Of a stretch of 64,000 nt of DNA, positions 1-8,280 are shown one piece after another. The stretch is from Granulibacter bethesdensis (GTDB lineage Bacteria > Pseudomonadota > Alphaproteobacteria > Acetobacterales > Acetobacteraceae): contig NZ_CP018192.1 in NCBI RefSeq assembly GCF_001889525.1, positions 558,001 through 622,000 of the forward strand. Direction: 5' to 3'. Below the pieces are notes generated by a model, which saw only the letters and a list, made by a program, of their open reading frames with translations, was not told the origin of the DNA and did not search any database. How positions within the stretch are numbered: position 1 is the stretch's first letter; every line of letters begins with the position of its first letter. The position numbers and the translations under genes were made by a program.

Positions 1-696
1 GAGGCGGTGGAAGGGGTGATCACGACCTCCCGTCTCAGCACGCCGGAGGCCGAGGGAGTGCTGCGAATCGGGCTGCTGAATTATTCCGCGGCCGCGATTC
101 TGATGCCTTATGAAGCGTTCCGGCATGCGGCCCTGGAATTGCGACACGATATGGATTTGTTGGCGGCACGCTTTTGCGTCAGTTTCGAGCAGGCCTGTCA
201 GCGTCTGGCCTCGTTACAGCGGCCGGAAGCACGTGGGGTGCCGTTCTTTTTTCTGCGGACGGATGCGGCGGGGAATGTGTCGAAGCGTTTTTCCGCAGCC
301 GGCTTTCCATTCGCGCGTTTCGGTGGCTCCTGCCCCCGCTGGGTCGTGCATGAGGCGTTCACTTCCCCCGGTGCCATCCGGGTGCAGGTGGCACGGCTGC
401 CGGATGGTGCGACTTTTCTGTGTTTCGCGCGCTGTGTGCGTGGGGTGGCAGAGCGATGGGGAGATCCTCCGCCGCTTCATGTGGTGGCAATGGGCTGCGA
501 CATCGCTCATGCACCGGACATTATCTACGGCGATGGCATCGACATCGAACGGGCGGCCGTGGGAATCGGGCTGTCCTGCCGCCTCTGTGACCGACAGGAT
601 TGCCGCAGCCGAGCCTTCCCGCCGCTGGAACACCGCATTGCGCTTGACCCCAACACAACGGCAGAAAGCCCGTATCGTTTTCAGGAGCAGCATTAG
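1..696 (+). CDS. ScfR-type transcriptional regulator, C-terminal part (5' end outside window)
   Basis: The reading frame is open to base 1, so the N-terminus, expected to carry an XRE helix-turn-helix, lies outside the window. The visible part matches the C-terminal half of short-chain-fatty-acyl (ScfR) regulators: the end of an IrrE/ImmA-like region (LRHDMDLLAARFCVSFEQAC) followed by the DUF2083 region. That region ends in a Cys-rich segment, CRLCDRQDCRSRAFPP, which is highly characteristic of the family. In other bacteria these proteins control propionate, acetate and glyoxylate metabolism by sensing acyl-CoA. No target operon is visible nearby, so the regulon is unknown. Confidence 0.8.
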   Translation, partial: EAVEGVITTSRLSTPEAEGVLRIGLLNYSAAAILMPYEAFRHAALELRHDMDLLAARFCVSFEQACQRLASLQRPEARGVPFFFLRTDAAGNVSKRFSAAGFPFARFGGSCPRWVVHEAFTSPGAIRVQVARLPDGATFLCFARCVRGVAERWGDPPPLHVVAMGCDIAHAPDIIYGDGIDIERAAVGIGLSCRLCDRQDCRSRAFPPLEHRIALDPNTTAESPYRFQEQH

Positions 697-916
697 GACT
701 GATTGCCGATGCTCTTTCGGATCGGTGCGACTGCGTATTTTTAAGCTCACGTTACAGGCTGATATCGTCCCGTAAGACTCTGACACAGAATATTTTTAGT
801 TCTTTCGATCACGAATCGTTGATAGTGGGTCTTCGGCTGTGCCCCAAAAGACACAGTTTTTTGGACAGAGTGTTGCTAAAAACTCGTTCATTCTTCCTCA
901 TACCGACGGTGCGCCC

Positions 917-1303
917 ATGACAACATTGCAGTCCGGTGCGACTATCATCCCGTTTCCTTTTCGGCCTTGCGTCGTAAAGCGCCTCATGGCCCGTTCCGGG
1001 TTCGGCGAGGCTTATGAAAGCGATTTTGCCGCCCGCTGGGGATTTGCCCGTGTCACTGTGGTCGATGGCGAGGCTGATACCGATCCCTACATCGCTCTGT
1101 ATCGGGAGGGGGAAAGCTGGTCTGCCTGGGGCATCGCCTATGTGGATCAGAAATATATGCCCTGGCATGGCGCCACCGGGCGCGATCTGGGAGAATTTAA
1201 TACGCTTGATGATGCTATGTCTGCTGTCACGATGCATGCCACTCTGCCGCCCACTGCGCCGCGGCAAGCCGATGCGGGGCAGCTGGCAGTCCGCAGCAAA
1301 TAA
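917..1303 (+). CDS. conserved hypothetical protein, 128 aa
   Basis: A small soluble protein that I do not recognise. The frame opens upstream at a GTG at 839, but the ATG at 917 is preferred because the extra residues look non-coding. The Shine-Dalgarno sequence is weak. The centre (about residues 25-90) is rich in aromatic and acidic residues (RWGFARVTVVDGEADTDPY, YMPWHGATG), which suggests a compact domain. No signal peptide or membrane segment is seen. The gene converges on the Rieske oxygenase with only 5 bases between them. Bases 697-916 upstream show no other gene or clear structure. Confidence 0.5.
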   Translation: MTTLQSGATIIPFPFRPCVVKRLMARSGFGEAYESDFAARWGFARVTVVDGEADTDPYIALYREGESWSAWGIAYVDQKYMPWHGATGRDLGEFNTLDDAMSAVTMHATLPPTAPRQADAGQLAVRSK

Positions 1304-1308
1304 AGGCT

Positions 1309-2361
1309 TCAGAAGGACAGAAGCCTGCCACGTCTGGCGAGCAGATCCTGAAGCGCCCGAATGACTGGAAACGGCTCCTGATTCATGTTTCCACCCAGCA
1401 CATCATGGGCTGCCTGTTCCTGTTCGACGATCCAGCGATCCTCGCTGAAGATGCGCTCGGTGAACCAGCCCAGTAAAGGCCAGGCCACGTGCAGCAGAAA
1501 GGCTGCACGTGGCTTCTTGACCGATAACAGGCCAAAAGTCCGAATGCGTTTCTGATCCTTGTCCACCGGCACATAGACGATCCACAACTGCATCACCCGG
1601 TCCGATTTCAGGTCGATCGTCAGGCGTTGATAAGGATAATCGGTGCGGATTGTCATCAGGCTGTCATTCGGTTCGGCCTTGCCTTCCCGCGTTCCGAAAA
1701 TCAGTCTTTCCCCCAGCGGTTGCCGCCCCGCCGTTCGGGCGAAACTGTATCGCACTTCCAGCCAGTCTTCGCCGGTATCATGGCCCAGATAACGCGGCCT
1801 GATCTGTCCCATCTGTTTCCGGTGTAAAAACTGATGGTTCATATCAATCAGGTTTTCATGCATGAAGCTGTAATGGCAGGCCACCTCCCGCCCGAAACGC
1901 CGTGTCCGATAGGCTGGGTCGCTTATTGATGGCAGCGCGGGAAGCGGGGTCATTTCAGCGCGGGCCGCATCGCCCGGAAAGATGAAAACCAGCCCCTCTT
2001 TCTCCTGACAGGGATAGGCGCGAACACCGTTGGGTAGTTTATCCTTGCCCAGATAGGGTACGTCGATGCACCGGCCTGACATATCGTAAGTCCAGCCGTG
2101 ATAGCAGCAGCGCAAACAATCACCCTCTACAACACCGGCATGCAGCGGTACCTGACGATGGGCGCAGCGGTCTTCCAGCGCGTAGACATGCCCTGATTCC
2201 CCACGCACCAGAACAATGGGGTCTCCGGCGAAATGGCGGCCTGTTGCCTTGCCTTTTCTGATTTCTCCGGACCAGGCGAGGGGATACCAGTAGTCGGGAT
2301 CAATGCCAGTGCGGCGCAGATTGAACAGGTCCGGTCGGGATCGCTCAAAAGAATCGGGCAA
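1309..2361 (-). CDS. Rieske [2Fe-2S] mononuclear-iron oxygenase
   Basis: A terminal oxygenase component of the ring-hydroxylating/demethylating type. The Rieske motif is C66-x-H68 followed by C85-x2-H88, and the mononuclear iron site is N170-x2-D173-x2-H176-x3-H180. Overall it resembles VanA/PaO-like single-component oxygenases, so a separate reductase is needed and none is in the window. I place the start at a TTG at 2361 because a strong ribosome site AAAGGAG lies at 2371-2377. The longer frame from 2457 would overlap the OPT gene by about 90 bases. It is the last gene of the egtB-egtD-small peptide-OPT operon, 4 bases after the OPT stop. Family members demethylate trimethylammonium compounds, and ergothioneine and hercynine are such betaines. 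A role on these substrates is inference. Confidence 0.85.
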   Translation of the reverse strand: MPDSFERSRPDLFNLRRTGIDPDYWYPLAWSGEIRKGKATGRHFAGDPIVLVRGESGHVYALEDRCAHRQVPLHAGVVEGDCLRCCYHGWTYDMSGRCIDVPYLGKDKLPNGVRAYPCQEKEGLVFIFPGDAARAEMTPLPALPSISDPAYRTRRFGREVACHYSFMHENLIDMNHQFLHRKQMGQIRPRYLGHDTGEDWLEVRYSFARTAGRQPLGERLIFGTREGKAEPNDSLMTIRTDYPYQRLTIDLKSDRVMQLWIVYVPVDKDQKRIRTFGLLSVKKPRAAFLLHVAWPLLGWFTERIFSEDRWIVEQEQAAHDVLGGNMNQEPFPVIRALQDLLARRGRLLSF

Positions 2362-2365
2362 GAGG

Positions 2366-4126
2366 TCAGGCTCCTTTGATGGAAGCAACGCGTACGGAGC
2401 CGGAATGGTTGACCGGCTCCGCATGTTGCTGACCATGCGGGGTCGACATCTGGACAATCGAACTGGTGAAAGAGAGCAGCGCGTCGCCGGCGATCAGGCC
2501 GCCTGCAAGGACTTCCAGGCCGGCAGTCCCTTTTTCCCTTCGAAGTGTCACGGCCAGCCTGATGACCAGCCCGGCGAGTACAGCCCACCCGGCTGCACTG
2601 TTGTTAATCAGCAGTCCCGTGGCAAACATGATACCAAGCTGGCGGTGTGGTCCACCACCGCCTTGAAGAGCAACACCGATCAGCAGCCACGGCCAGATCC
2701 GCCCGATCAGGCCGGGGGCAAGGCCTGATTGGATCAGCCCAGCGAAGACATGATCGACCGGGGGGAGTAACCCGGCTTTCAGATAGTCTTCGCCATGCAG
2801 CGCCACGAGTATGATGGCGACCCCGAATGCTGTCATGGCGGCCAGAAACTGTTGCCAGCGTCCATCCCGCTCGAAGGCGGGATCAGTCCCTTCGCCACGC
2901 AGCAGAAAACCGGCCCGCAGGTCGCAGCCCATATCTCCGAAAGCGGGGCCTGTTGCAGCGGAAAAACCGACCAGCAGAGCCAGCGCTATCGGCGGAAAGC
3001 CGATGATCATGCCCCCCAGCAGGGTCACAACGGCGGCAGCGAAAGCGGGAAACCACCCGGAATGCATGGCGGCCAGTCCGACAATCAGTTCATGCATGTA
3101 GGCGGCGAAAGCGGCGAAGATTACAAAGCCCAGCATCATGGCAGGCGGCATATGCGTATACAGCCCTCCCAGCAGCGCCAGCAGCAGGGCGATGCCCAGA
3201 TAGCCAGCCATGCCCAGTCCAAGCATGCGCCGCAGAGAAGGGGTGTCGGTCGCGGTGTCGGGTGAAGGCGGTCGCCTGCCATTGCGGATCAACAGCGCGA
3301 CAACCTGTACCAGTGCCGCGAGACCAGCGCCGAGCATGGCGGCATGGGGTGCACTGGCGGCCGCCAGATCACGGCCCGGCAGCAAGGCATGCAGGTGCGG
3401 AAGCGCAAAGACGGCATGCTGATAGCCGCGTGTCAGTAATCCGATAGCAAAGAAAAGCAGCGCCCATGGATTGCCGATAAAAGCGACGCCTATGGCAGAC
3501 ATCGGCAGGCCCAGCCATGATCCGGTGGCACCGGCGGCCATTCCGGCTCCGAGGGTGACGGCCTTGCGACCGCCTTCATCACCGGCCCTGATGGCTTCTG
3601 CGGCGGCGACACCGGGCGGCCACGGTGCTTCTGCTGGAAAAATGGCCGTTCCGAAGGTGCTGTACATCAGCCAGGCATCCAGCAACATCGCAAGAGCCGC
3701 CCCGGCCAGCATCGGCCAGACAAGGTCCGGCATGCCGAGGGCCCATGGAATCCCGATGGGTAAGAGAAGCGCATTGGCCGCGCCGAAGGTGGCGGCGGAG
3801 ATGGCGCTCTGCACCAGATTCTGGCGATGGATGGAGCGGAATCCAAGCAGGGGCTGCCACGGGATGCGCCCCAGAATCATGGCTGTAACGGCGCCTATGA
3901 TGGCGGTGTTGGGGGTAACCCCCAGCCGCACCAAAATCTGCATTCCGACAATGCCGCCCAGAACCGAGAGGATCAGAATGACCAGCAGCGTCGGCAGTTC
4001 ACTGACGCGAGGATGCGCTTCGCCGCATGGGGGAGAGACTGTCCGGGTGTACTCTGCGTGGATAACCGCCTCAGCCGGGGTGTAGGCGAGCCGTTCAGGG
4101 TTCTGCTTCAGATCAGGAAGAGGCAC
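2366..4126 (-). CDS. OPT-family oligopeptide transporter
   Basis: A 586-residue polytopic membrane protein with about 14-16 hydrophobic segments, the first after residue 44. The pattern (GVTPNTAIIGAVTAMILGRIP; WPPGVAAAEAIRAGDEGG) is that of the OPT/YSL superfamily, which moves peptides, metal chelates or small thiols across the inner membrane by proton coupling. The start is a GTG at 4126 with no strong Shine-Dalgarno sequence. The gene lies 51 bases after a 40-residue peptide gene and just before the Rieske gene, in one operon with egtB and egtD. A natural guess for the cargo is ergothioneine, a precursor, or a peptide conjugate, but nothing in the sequence fixes it. Confidence 0.85.
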   Translation of the reverse strand: MPLPDLKQNPERLAYTPAEAVIHAEYTRTVSPPCGEAHPRVSELPTLLVILILSVLGGIVGMQILVRLGVTPNTAIIGAVTAMILGRIPWQPLLGFRSIHRQNLVQSAISAATFGAANALLLPIGIPWALGMPDLVWPMLAGAALAMLLDAWLMYSTFGTAIFPAEAPWPPGVAAAEAIRAGDEGGRKAVTLGAGMAAGATGSWLGLPMSAIGVAFIGNPWALLFFAIGLLTRGYQHAVFALPHLHALLPGRDLAAASAPHAAMLGAGLAALVQVVALLIRNGRRPPSPDTATDTPSLRRMLGLGMAGYLGIALLLALLGGLYTHMPPAMMLGFVIFAAFAAYMHELIVGLAAMHSGWFPAFAAAVVTLLGGMIIGFPPIALALLVGFSAATGPAFGDMGCDLRAGFLLRGEGTDPAFERDGRWQQFLAAMTAFGVAIILVALHGEDYLKAGLLPPVDHVFAGLIQSGLAPGLIGRIWPWLLIGVALQGGGGPHRQLGIMFATGLLINNSAAGWAVLAGLVIRLAVTLRREKGTAGLEVLAGGLIAGDALLSFTSSIVQMSTPHGQQHAEPVNHSGSVRVASIKGA

Positions 4127-4177
4127 TGTCAGGGGATCACGAACATTCTGCCTGAAACAGGGCTATGCGGGGTTTAT

Positions 4178-4300
4178 TTACCCGGCGCACAGCAGCATGA
4201 CCACAGCCAGCATCAGCCCCGTCAGTCCCATCCAGTAAAAAGTGGTCTTCTGATTGCTGATGGCGATGCTACGGGCTGCAGTCCGGGGGCGACGCTGCAT
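4178..4300 (-). CDS. 40-residue single-span membrane peptide
   Basis: An ORF of 40 codons starts at an ATG one base after the egtD stop codon, so translational coupling is likely. The peptide has a basic N-terminus (MQRRPRTAARS), then one strongly hydrophobic stretch (MGLTGLMLAVVMLLCAG) that reaches the C-terminus, the layout of a small inner-membrane protein. I know no family for it. It sits inside the operon between egtD and the OPT transporter and could be a transporter accessory peptide. It could also be a chance ORF, but position, spacing and membrane character argue for a real gene. Confidence 0.55.
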   Translation of the reverse strand: MQRRPRTAARSIAISNQKTTFYWMGLTGLMLAVVMLLCAG

Positions 4301-4301
4301 A

Positions 4302-5285
4302 TCAGTGGTCCTTCCTCAAGAGGTGGATCGAAAACAGATGATCAGAGTCGGTCCAGGTGGCGGAAGCATGCCACCCGGCCTGCCCTGCCAGAGTATGAAA
4401 CCCTTTTACCGTATGTTTGTAGCTATTTTCTGTGTGAATAGTTTCTCCTTGATGGAAATGAATGATTCTGGAGCCAATCCGGGCCTTTTGCGGGCGGCGG
4501 CTGACCAGATGCATCTCGATCCGGCTTTCATGATCATTCCATACGGCGCGATGGGTAAACCCGTCCGGGTCGAGATCGGCGCCGATCGCATCATTGATAT
4601 GGTTGAGAATATTGCGATTGAACGCGGCAGTCACGCCGGCCTGATCATTATAGGCCGGTAGCAGGATGGCAGGATCCTTGCGGAGATCGGCCCCCACCAG
4701 GAAAAACGCATCCGGTCCGGTCAGAAGACGGACATCCCGCATAAAGGCAACAGCCTGCGCCGGTGAGAGATTGCCGATGGTGGAGCCAGGGAAAAACGCC
4801 AGCTGCGGGCGGTTGGCGACGGAAACTGGCAGCGATTCGAGTGTTGTGAAATCCGCCACCATCGGCTGCACGGTCAGAGCGGGATGGGAGACGGACAGCC
4901 TGCGCGCCAGCGCTGACAGAGCCTCTGCCGCGACATCAATGGCGACATAGGTATTTATAGGCTTTCCCGCCTCAAGCAGCGTTTCCAGCAGCAGGACAGC
5001 CTTGTCCTCCGAACTTGCGCCGAACTCGATCAGGGCAGGACAGTCCGGGAGATGGGATGCCAGATCGGTCCCTATACCCCGCAGCAAATGGCGTTCAGTA
5101 CGGGTCAGATAATATTCCGGCAGTGTGGTGATCGCCTCGAACAGGCGGCAGCCTTCCGTATCATAGAACAGCTTTGCAGGAAGGGTTTTTCTGATGCGGG
5201 ACAGACCATCCAGAACCTCCTGCATGATCTGGGGAACCGGTTGGACGGGGGAAGGCTGGACCAAATCATGACTGACACTCGGCAT
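4302..5285 (-). CDS. egtD: L-histidine N-alpha-methyltransferase EgtD
   Basis: SAM-dependent enzyme that methylates histidine three times to hercynine, the first step of ergothioneine synthesis. The 327-residue length fits the family (about 320). Typical blocks are RKTLPAKLFYD, ITTLPEYYLTRTE, LIEFGASSEDK (SAM site), FFPGSTIGN and the C-terminal substrate region TENSYKHTVKGF. The ATG at 5285 is chosen because the longer frame to 5387 runs into egtB, and an AGGA lies upstream. egtB ends 20 bases before it. The downstream small gene starts one base after its stop. Confidence 0.93.
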   Translation of the reverse strand: MPSVSHDLVQPSPVQPVPQIMQEVLDGLSRIRKTLPAKLFYDTEGCRLFEAITTLPEYYLTRTERHLLRGIGTDLASHLPDCPALIEFGASSEDKAVLLLETLLEAGKPINTYVAIDVAAEALSALARRLSVSHPALTVQPMVADFTTLESLPVSVANRPQLAFFPGSTIGNLSPAQAVAFMRDVRLLTGPDAFFLVGADLRKDPAILLPAYNDQAGVTAAFNRNILNHINDAIGADLDPDGFTHRAVWNDHESRIEMHLVSRRPQKARIGSRIIHFHQGETIHTENSYKHTVKGFHTLAGQAGWHASATWTDSDHLFSIHLLRKDH

Positions 5286-5305
5286 GTGTTCTGGTTCCTG
5301 ATTGT

Positions 5306-6541
5306 TCAAGGAAATGAAGGGGAAGGGGCCAGAGGGGGAATCGCCTGTTCGATATCGCGGGCCAGCCTTAGACCGCTGAACTGCCATCGCCTGTCAGGAT
5401 GGAAGAAATTCCGGTAGGTGTTTCTTGCGTGCGACGCGGGCGTGGCGATGGAACTGCCACGCAATACCATCTGGTTGATCATGAATTTGCCGTTGTATTC
5501 GCCGATCGCGCCCGTCGGCGGCTGAAAGCGTGGGTAAGGACGATAAGCGCTGGCGGTCCATTGCCATACCCGACCGTGCATATCATTCAGCCGCTGGTCG
5601 GAAGCCGCAATTTCCCATTCCTGTTCGGTCGGCAGTCTTGCACCAGCCCATCGTGCATAGGCATCAGCCTCGTACCAGCTGATATGACGGACGGGGGCCG
5701 TGTTTTCCAGCGGCAGCAATCCGCCCGGGCCCATCTGCATCCAGCGTCCGTTCTGCTCGACCCAGTAAAGCGGGGCTTGCCAGTGTCGGGCGATTTCATA
5801 GCCTTCCATCATCCAGAAGGTGCTGTTGCGGTATCCGCCCGCGGCGATAAAAGCTTTCCAGTCTCCATTGGTGACCAGATCGGTGGCCAGTTGATAAGGC
5901 TGCACAAACACGTCGTGGGCGGGGGTTTCGTTGTCGAAGGAAAATCCGGGCTGGCTATGACCGATGGGCCTCAAGCCGCCGCCAAGCGTGATGAAGCCGT
6001 CTGTGCTGGTGCCTGGCCTGGGGGGTGGCGCTGGCCTGTCCTCCCAGCCTGGCAGCACGGCCGGGTAAAGGGGACTTTGTGCAAAAGCATGCAGCATATC
6101 TGTGACCATCAGCTCCTGATGCTGCTGTTCATGTTGCAGGCCCAACTCCACCAGATCGGCCAGTTCCCTCGAGAGTTCCTCCTGTCCCAGCAGGCGTAGC
6201 ATCGCCATGTCGATGACATGGCGGTATTCGCGGATGGTGATACAGGATGGGCGGCTCAGCACACCGCGTTGCGGGCGCGGATGGCGTGCCCCCACGGCCT
6301 CGTAATAGGAATTGAACAGCAGATTGAAGGCGGGAAAGCGATCTTCGTAGTCGGGGTCGTACGGTTTCAGGATGAAGGTCTCGAAAAACCAGCTTGTATG
6401 CGCGCGGTGCCATTTGACCGGGCTGGCATCAGGCATGGACTGGATACACTGATCCTCGTCATCCAGATGGCTGCTCAGCCGTTCGGTTTCTGACCGGACC
6501 TGCCGAAAGCGGCGTGTCAGAGGAGGCTCAGAGCCAGACAT
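5306..6541 (-). CDS. egtB: Ergothioneine biosynthesis sulfoxide synthase EgtB
   Basis: Non-haem iron enzyme that joins hercynine to cysteine or gamma-glutamylcysteine with oxygen. An N-terminal DinB-like helical domain supplies the iron ligands: H48 within WHRAHTSWFF, and H137-x3-H141-x-E143. The C-terminal FGE-sulfatase domain (about 190-405) has the usual VTNGDWKAFI, LPTEQEWE and LRGSS blocks. The ATG at 6541 follows GGAGG closely. An in-frame TTG at 6577 is less likely. The first gene of the operon, with a 10-bp hairpin covering its ribosome site. No egtA, egtC or egtE is present in the window, so the later steps are encoded elsewhere or differ. Confidence 0.93.
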   Translation of the reverse strand: MSGSEPPLTRRFRQVRSETERLSSHLDDEDQCIQSMPDASPVKWHRAHTSWFFETFILKPYDPDYEDRFPAFNLLFNSYYEAVGARHPRPQRGVLSRPSCITIREYRHVIDMAMLRLLGQEELSRELADLVELGLQHEQQHQELMVTDMLHAFAQSPLYPAVLPGWEDRPAPPPRPGTSTDGFITLGGGLRPIGHSQPGFSFDNETPAHDVFVQPYQLATDLVTNGDWKAFIAAGGYRNSTFWMMEGYEIARHWQAPLYWVEQNGRWMQMGPGGLLPLENTAPVRHISWYEADAYARWAGARLPTEQEWEIAASDQRLNDMHGRVWQWTASAYRPYPRFQPPTGAIGEYNGKFMINQMVLRGSSIATPASHARNTYRNFFHPDRRWQFSGLRLARDIEQAIPPLAPSPSFP

Positions 6542-6576
6542 GCATCCTCCATCTTTCTTCTTCCGAGGAGGATGCA
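6539..6576 (-). promoter_or_regulatory. Hairpin enclosing the egtB Shine-Dalgarno
   Basis: On the minus strand TGCATCCTCC (6576-6567) pairs perfectly with GGAGGATGCA (6550-6541). The right arm contains the GGAGG ribosome site and ends on the A of the egtB start codon. The 16-base loop is purine-rich. Such a stem should limit translation unless melted or bound. The structure is seen; the regulatory effect is inferred. Confidence 0.55.
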
Positions 6577-6687
6577 AAACTCCTGGTTGCCCATGAAGTT
6601 CCGGCTTCTGCTGTGCTGTGAAGCCGCTATCCGATCATGGGCAGCCATGCTATCCGGAGACATCGATTTAAAGATGAATGGCTTTAC

Positions 6688-6984
6688 ATGACTGATCATA
6701 CTCAAGCTGTGCCTGATACAGGGCCTGGGCAAAGCCGGTTCGAGCAGGAAATGGCGTCCCTTATCGTCGAAACCCTGCACCTGGAAACCAGCCCGCAGGA
6801 TATCGCGCCGGAGGCGCGGCTGTTCGGAGAAGGGCTGGGTCTCGACAGTATCGATGCGCTGGAGCTGTCACTCGCCATCAGCCGCGCCTACGGCGTCAAT
6901 CTGAAATCCGACGATGCGGAAAATCCGGCTATTTTTGCCTCCCTGCGGGCGCTGGCGGCTCACGTTTCAGCTCATCGCGCCTGA
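6688..6984 (+). CDS. Stand-alone acyl carrier protein
   Basis: A 98-residue acidic helical protein with the phosphopantetheine attachment motif GLGLDSIDALEL, Ser54 being the carrier serine. The length and sequence differ from a housekeeping AcpP, so it probably serves a specialised acyl transfer. The ATG at 6688 is chosen over an in-frame start at 6637 because the domain begins shortly after it. It is divergent from egtB (145 bases between) and only 6 bases before the lipoprotein gene, so the two are probably cotranscribed. No ketosynthase or acyltransferase lies beside it. Confidence 0.85.
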   Translation: MTDHTQAVPDTGPGQSRFEQEMASLIVETLHLETSPQDIAPEARLFGEGLGLDSIDALELSLAISRAYGVNLKSDDAENPAIFASLRALAAHVSAHRA

Positions 6985-6990
6985 TTTTTC

Positions 6991-8274
6991 ATGACGTGGC
7001 GGGATGTGCGACGGCGGGCTGCCCTGCTCCTGCTGATCACGATTCTGTGGGGATGTGCTGCGGAGGATTTCTCCCGCCTGCATCCCCATACAGAGGCGGA
7101 GGAGCAGACCTATACACGCCTGTTCCCATATTATGTGGATATCTGCGCGACGTCCCAGATAAAGAAAAAGCCGGGATTTGGTGCATCTGATCGCGGTGGT
7201 GTGGGCGGCCATATGGGTTTCTTCCTCCGGGGGGCTTGTGCGGATCGTGAAGCGCATTACCCGGTACTGCATCTTTGTCGCCCCGGTGAGGAAGATGGCG
7301 TTGGCATCGGTATGGATGCTCATTTCAGCTCTGCCAAATGGTCTGCGGCACGGGGGCGCAGCTTTTTCTTCCATGGCGGGATGAGTCCCGACGAAACGCT
7401 GACACCGGCGCGGTATACGCAGATCCTGCAACAGGCACGGCAGGATGGGGTGCTGGACGGTATTTCCTTTCACGATGACCGATTCGATGAAAAACCCGCC
7501 GTTGTTTCAACGGAGGATTGGAAATATCAGCTGACGGCCGGAACCGATTTCGCGCTCGGCATGGGGCGCGGCAGCTATTGTGCGCGCGTGCCGGTTTCGC
7601 AGCAGGATATGCTGCGGATTATTGATTTTATGAATGCACAGAACGCGCCTTACCGATCCGGCAAGGACGTGTTCCGGTGGAGCGTCTTTACGGATAATTG
7701 CGGTCATCTGGCCCATAATGCGCTCAGCGCAGCCGAGTATTGGCCGGAATGGCCGATTGACAAGCCTTTGCTGCTGGCGATCTTCGACTTTCCGGTTCCG
7801 AAGAATGAGTATGTGAATGTCATGATGCGGTCACAGTCTCTGCCGCTTGATGACGTGGCTGCCCTGTATCGTGATGATGATATCCGGACCATGCTTCTGA
7901 GCGAAAATCGCCTGCCTCCCGGTCCGGGGGTGCTATCGGTGTTCGAGCCTCCGCAGGCGCGGAATCAGGTCTACGATGTCGATGAATTGATGTTGCTGTT
8001 TTATGATGATGCCATTATCGGGCGGTACCGCCACCGTTTGCAGGATATCCAGTCCGAGCCCCGTTTTTACGATCTGCACGATAATATTCGCTGGTGGCAT
8101 GATCGATATGAACAGTTGATTGCATCCCGCTACCCGGCAGAGTGGTGGTTGCAGCGTCTGACCTTGACTCCGACCGGGCGGGCCGATTTCAGGATTTTTT
8201 ATGATCGATACTACGCGTATCTCGATCGCCAGCTTGATTGGACCACGCAGGCACTGCACCAGCTGGAAAACTAA
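6991..8274 (+). CDS. Predicted lipoprotein, possible papain-like fold
   Basis: A 427-residue protein with a basic, hydrophobic signal ending in a plausible lipobox (ILWGC, Cys22), so a lipid-anchored envelope protein is likely. The body has GGHMGFFLRGAC (about 72-83) and FTDNCGHLAHNALS (about 233-246). A conserved-looking Asn-Cys plus His pair of this sort recalls NlpC/P60-like or DUF4105-like thiol hydrolases and acyltransferases, but I cannot assign it firmly. It follows the acyl carrier protein gene by 6 bases, which would fit an acyl-transfer or acyl-hydrolysis role. The function is otherwise unknown. Confidence 0.6.
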   Translation: MTWRDVRRRAALLLLITILWGCAAEDFSRLHPHTEAEEQTYTRLFPYYVDICATSQIKKKPGFGASDRGGVGGHMGFFLRGACADREAHYPVLHLCRPGEEDGVGIGMDAHFSSAKWSAARGRSFFFHGGMSPDETLTPARYTQILQQARQDGVLDGISFHDDRFDEKPAVVSTEDWKYQLTAGTDFALGMGRGSYCARVPVSQQDMLRIIDFMNAQNAPYRSGKDVFRWSVFTDNCGHLAHNALSAAEYWPEWPIDKPLLLAIFDFPVPKNEYVNVMMRSQSLPLDDVAALYRDDDIRTMLLSENRLPPGPGVLSVFEPPQARNQVYDVDELMLLFYDDAIIGRYRHRLQDIQSEPRFYDLHDNIRWWHDRYEQLIASRYPAEWWLQRLTLTPTGRADFRIFYDRYYAYLDRQLDWTTQALHQLEN

Positions 8275-8280
8275 GTCTGA

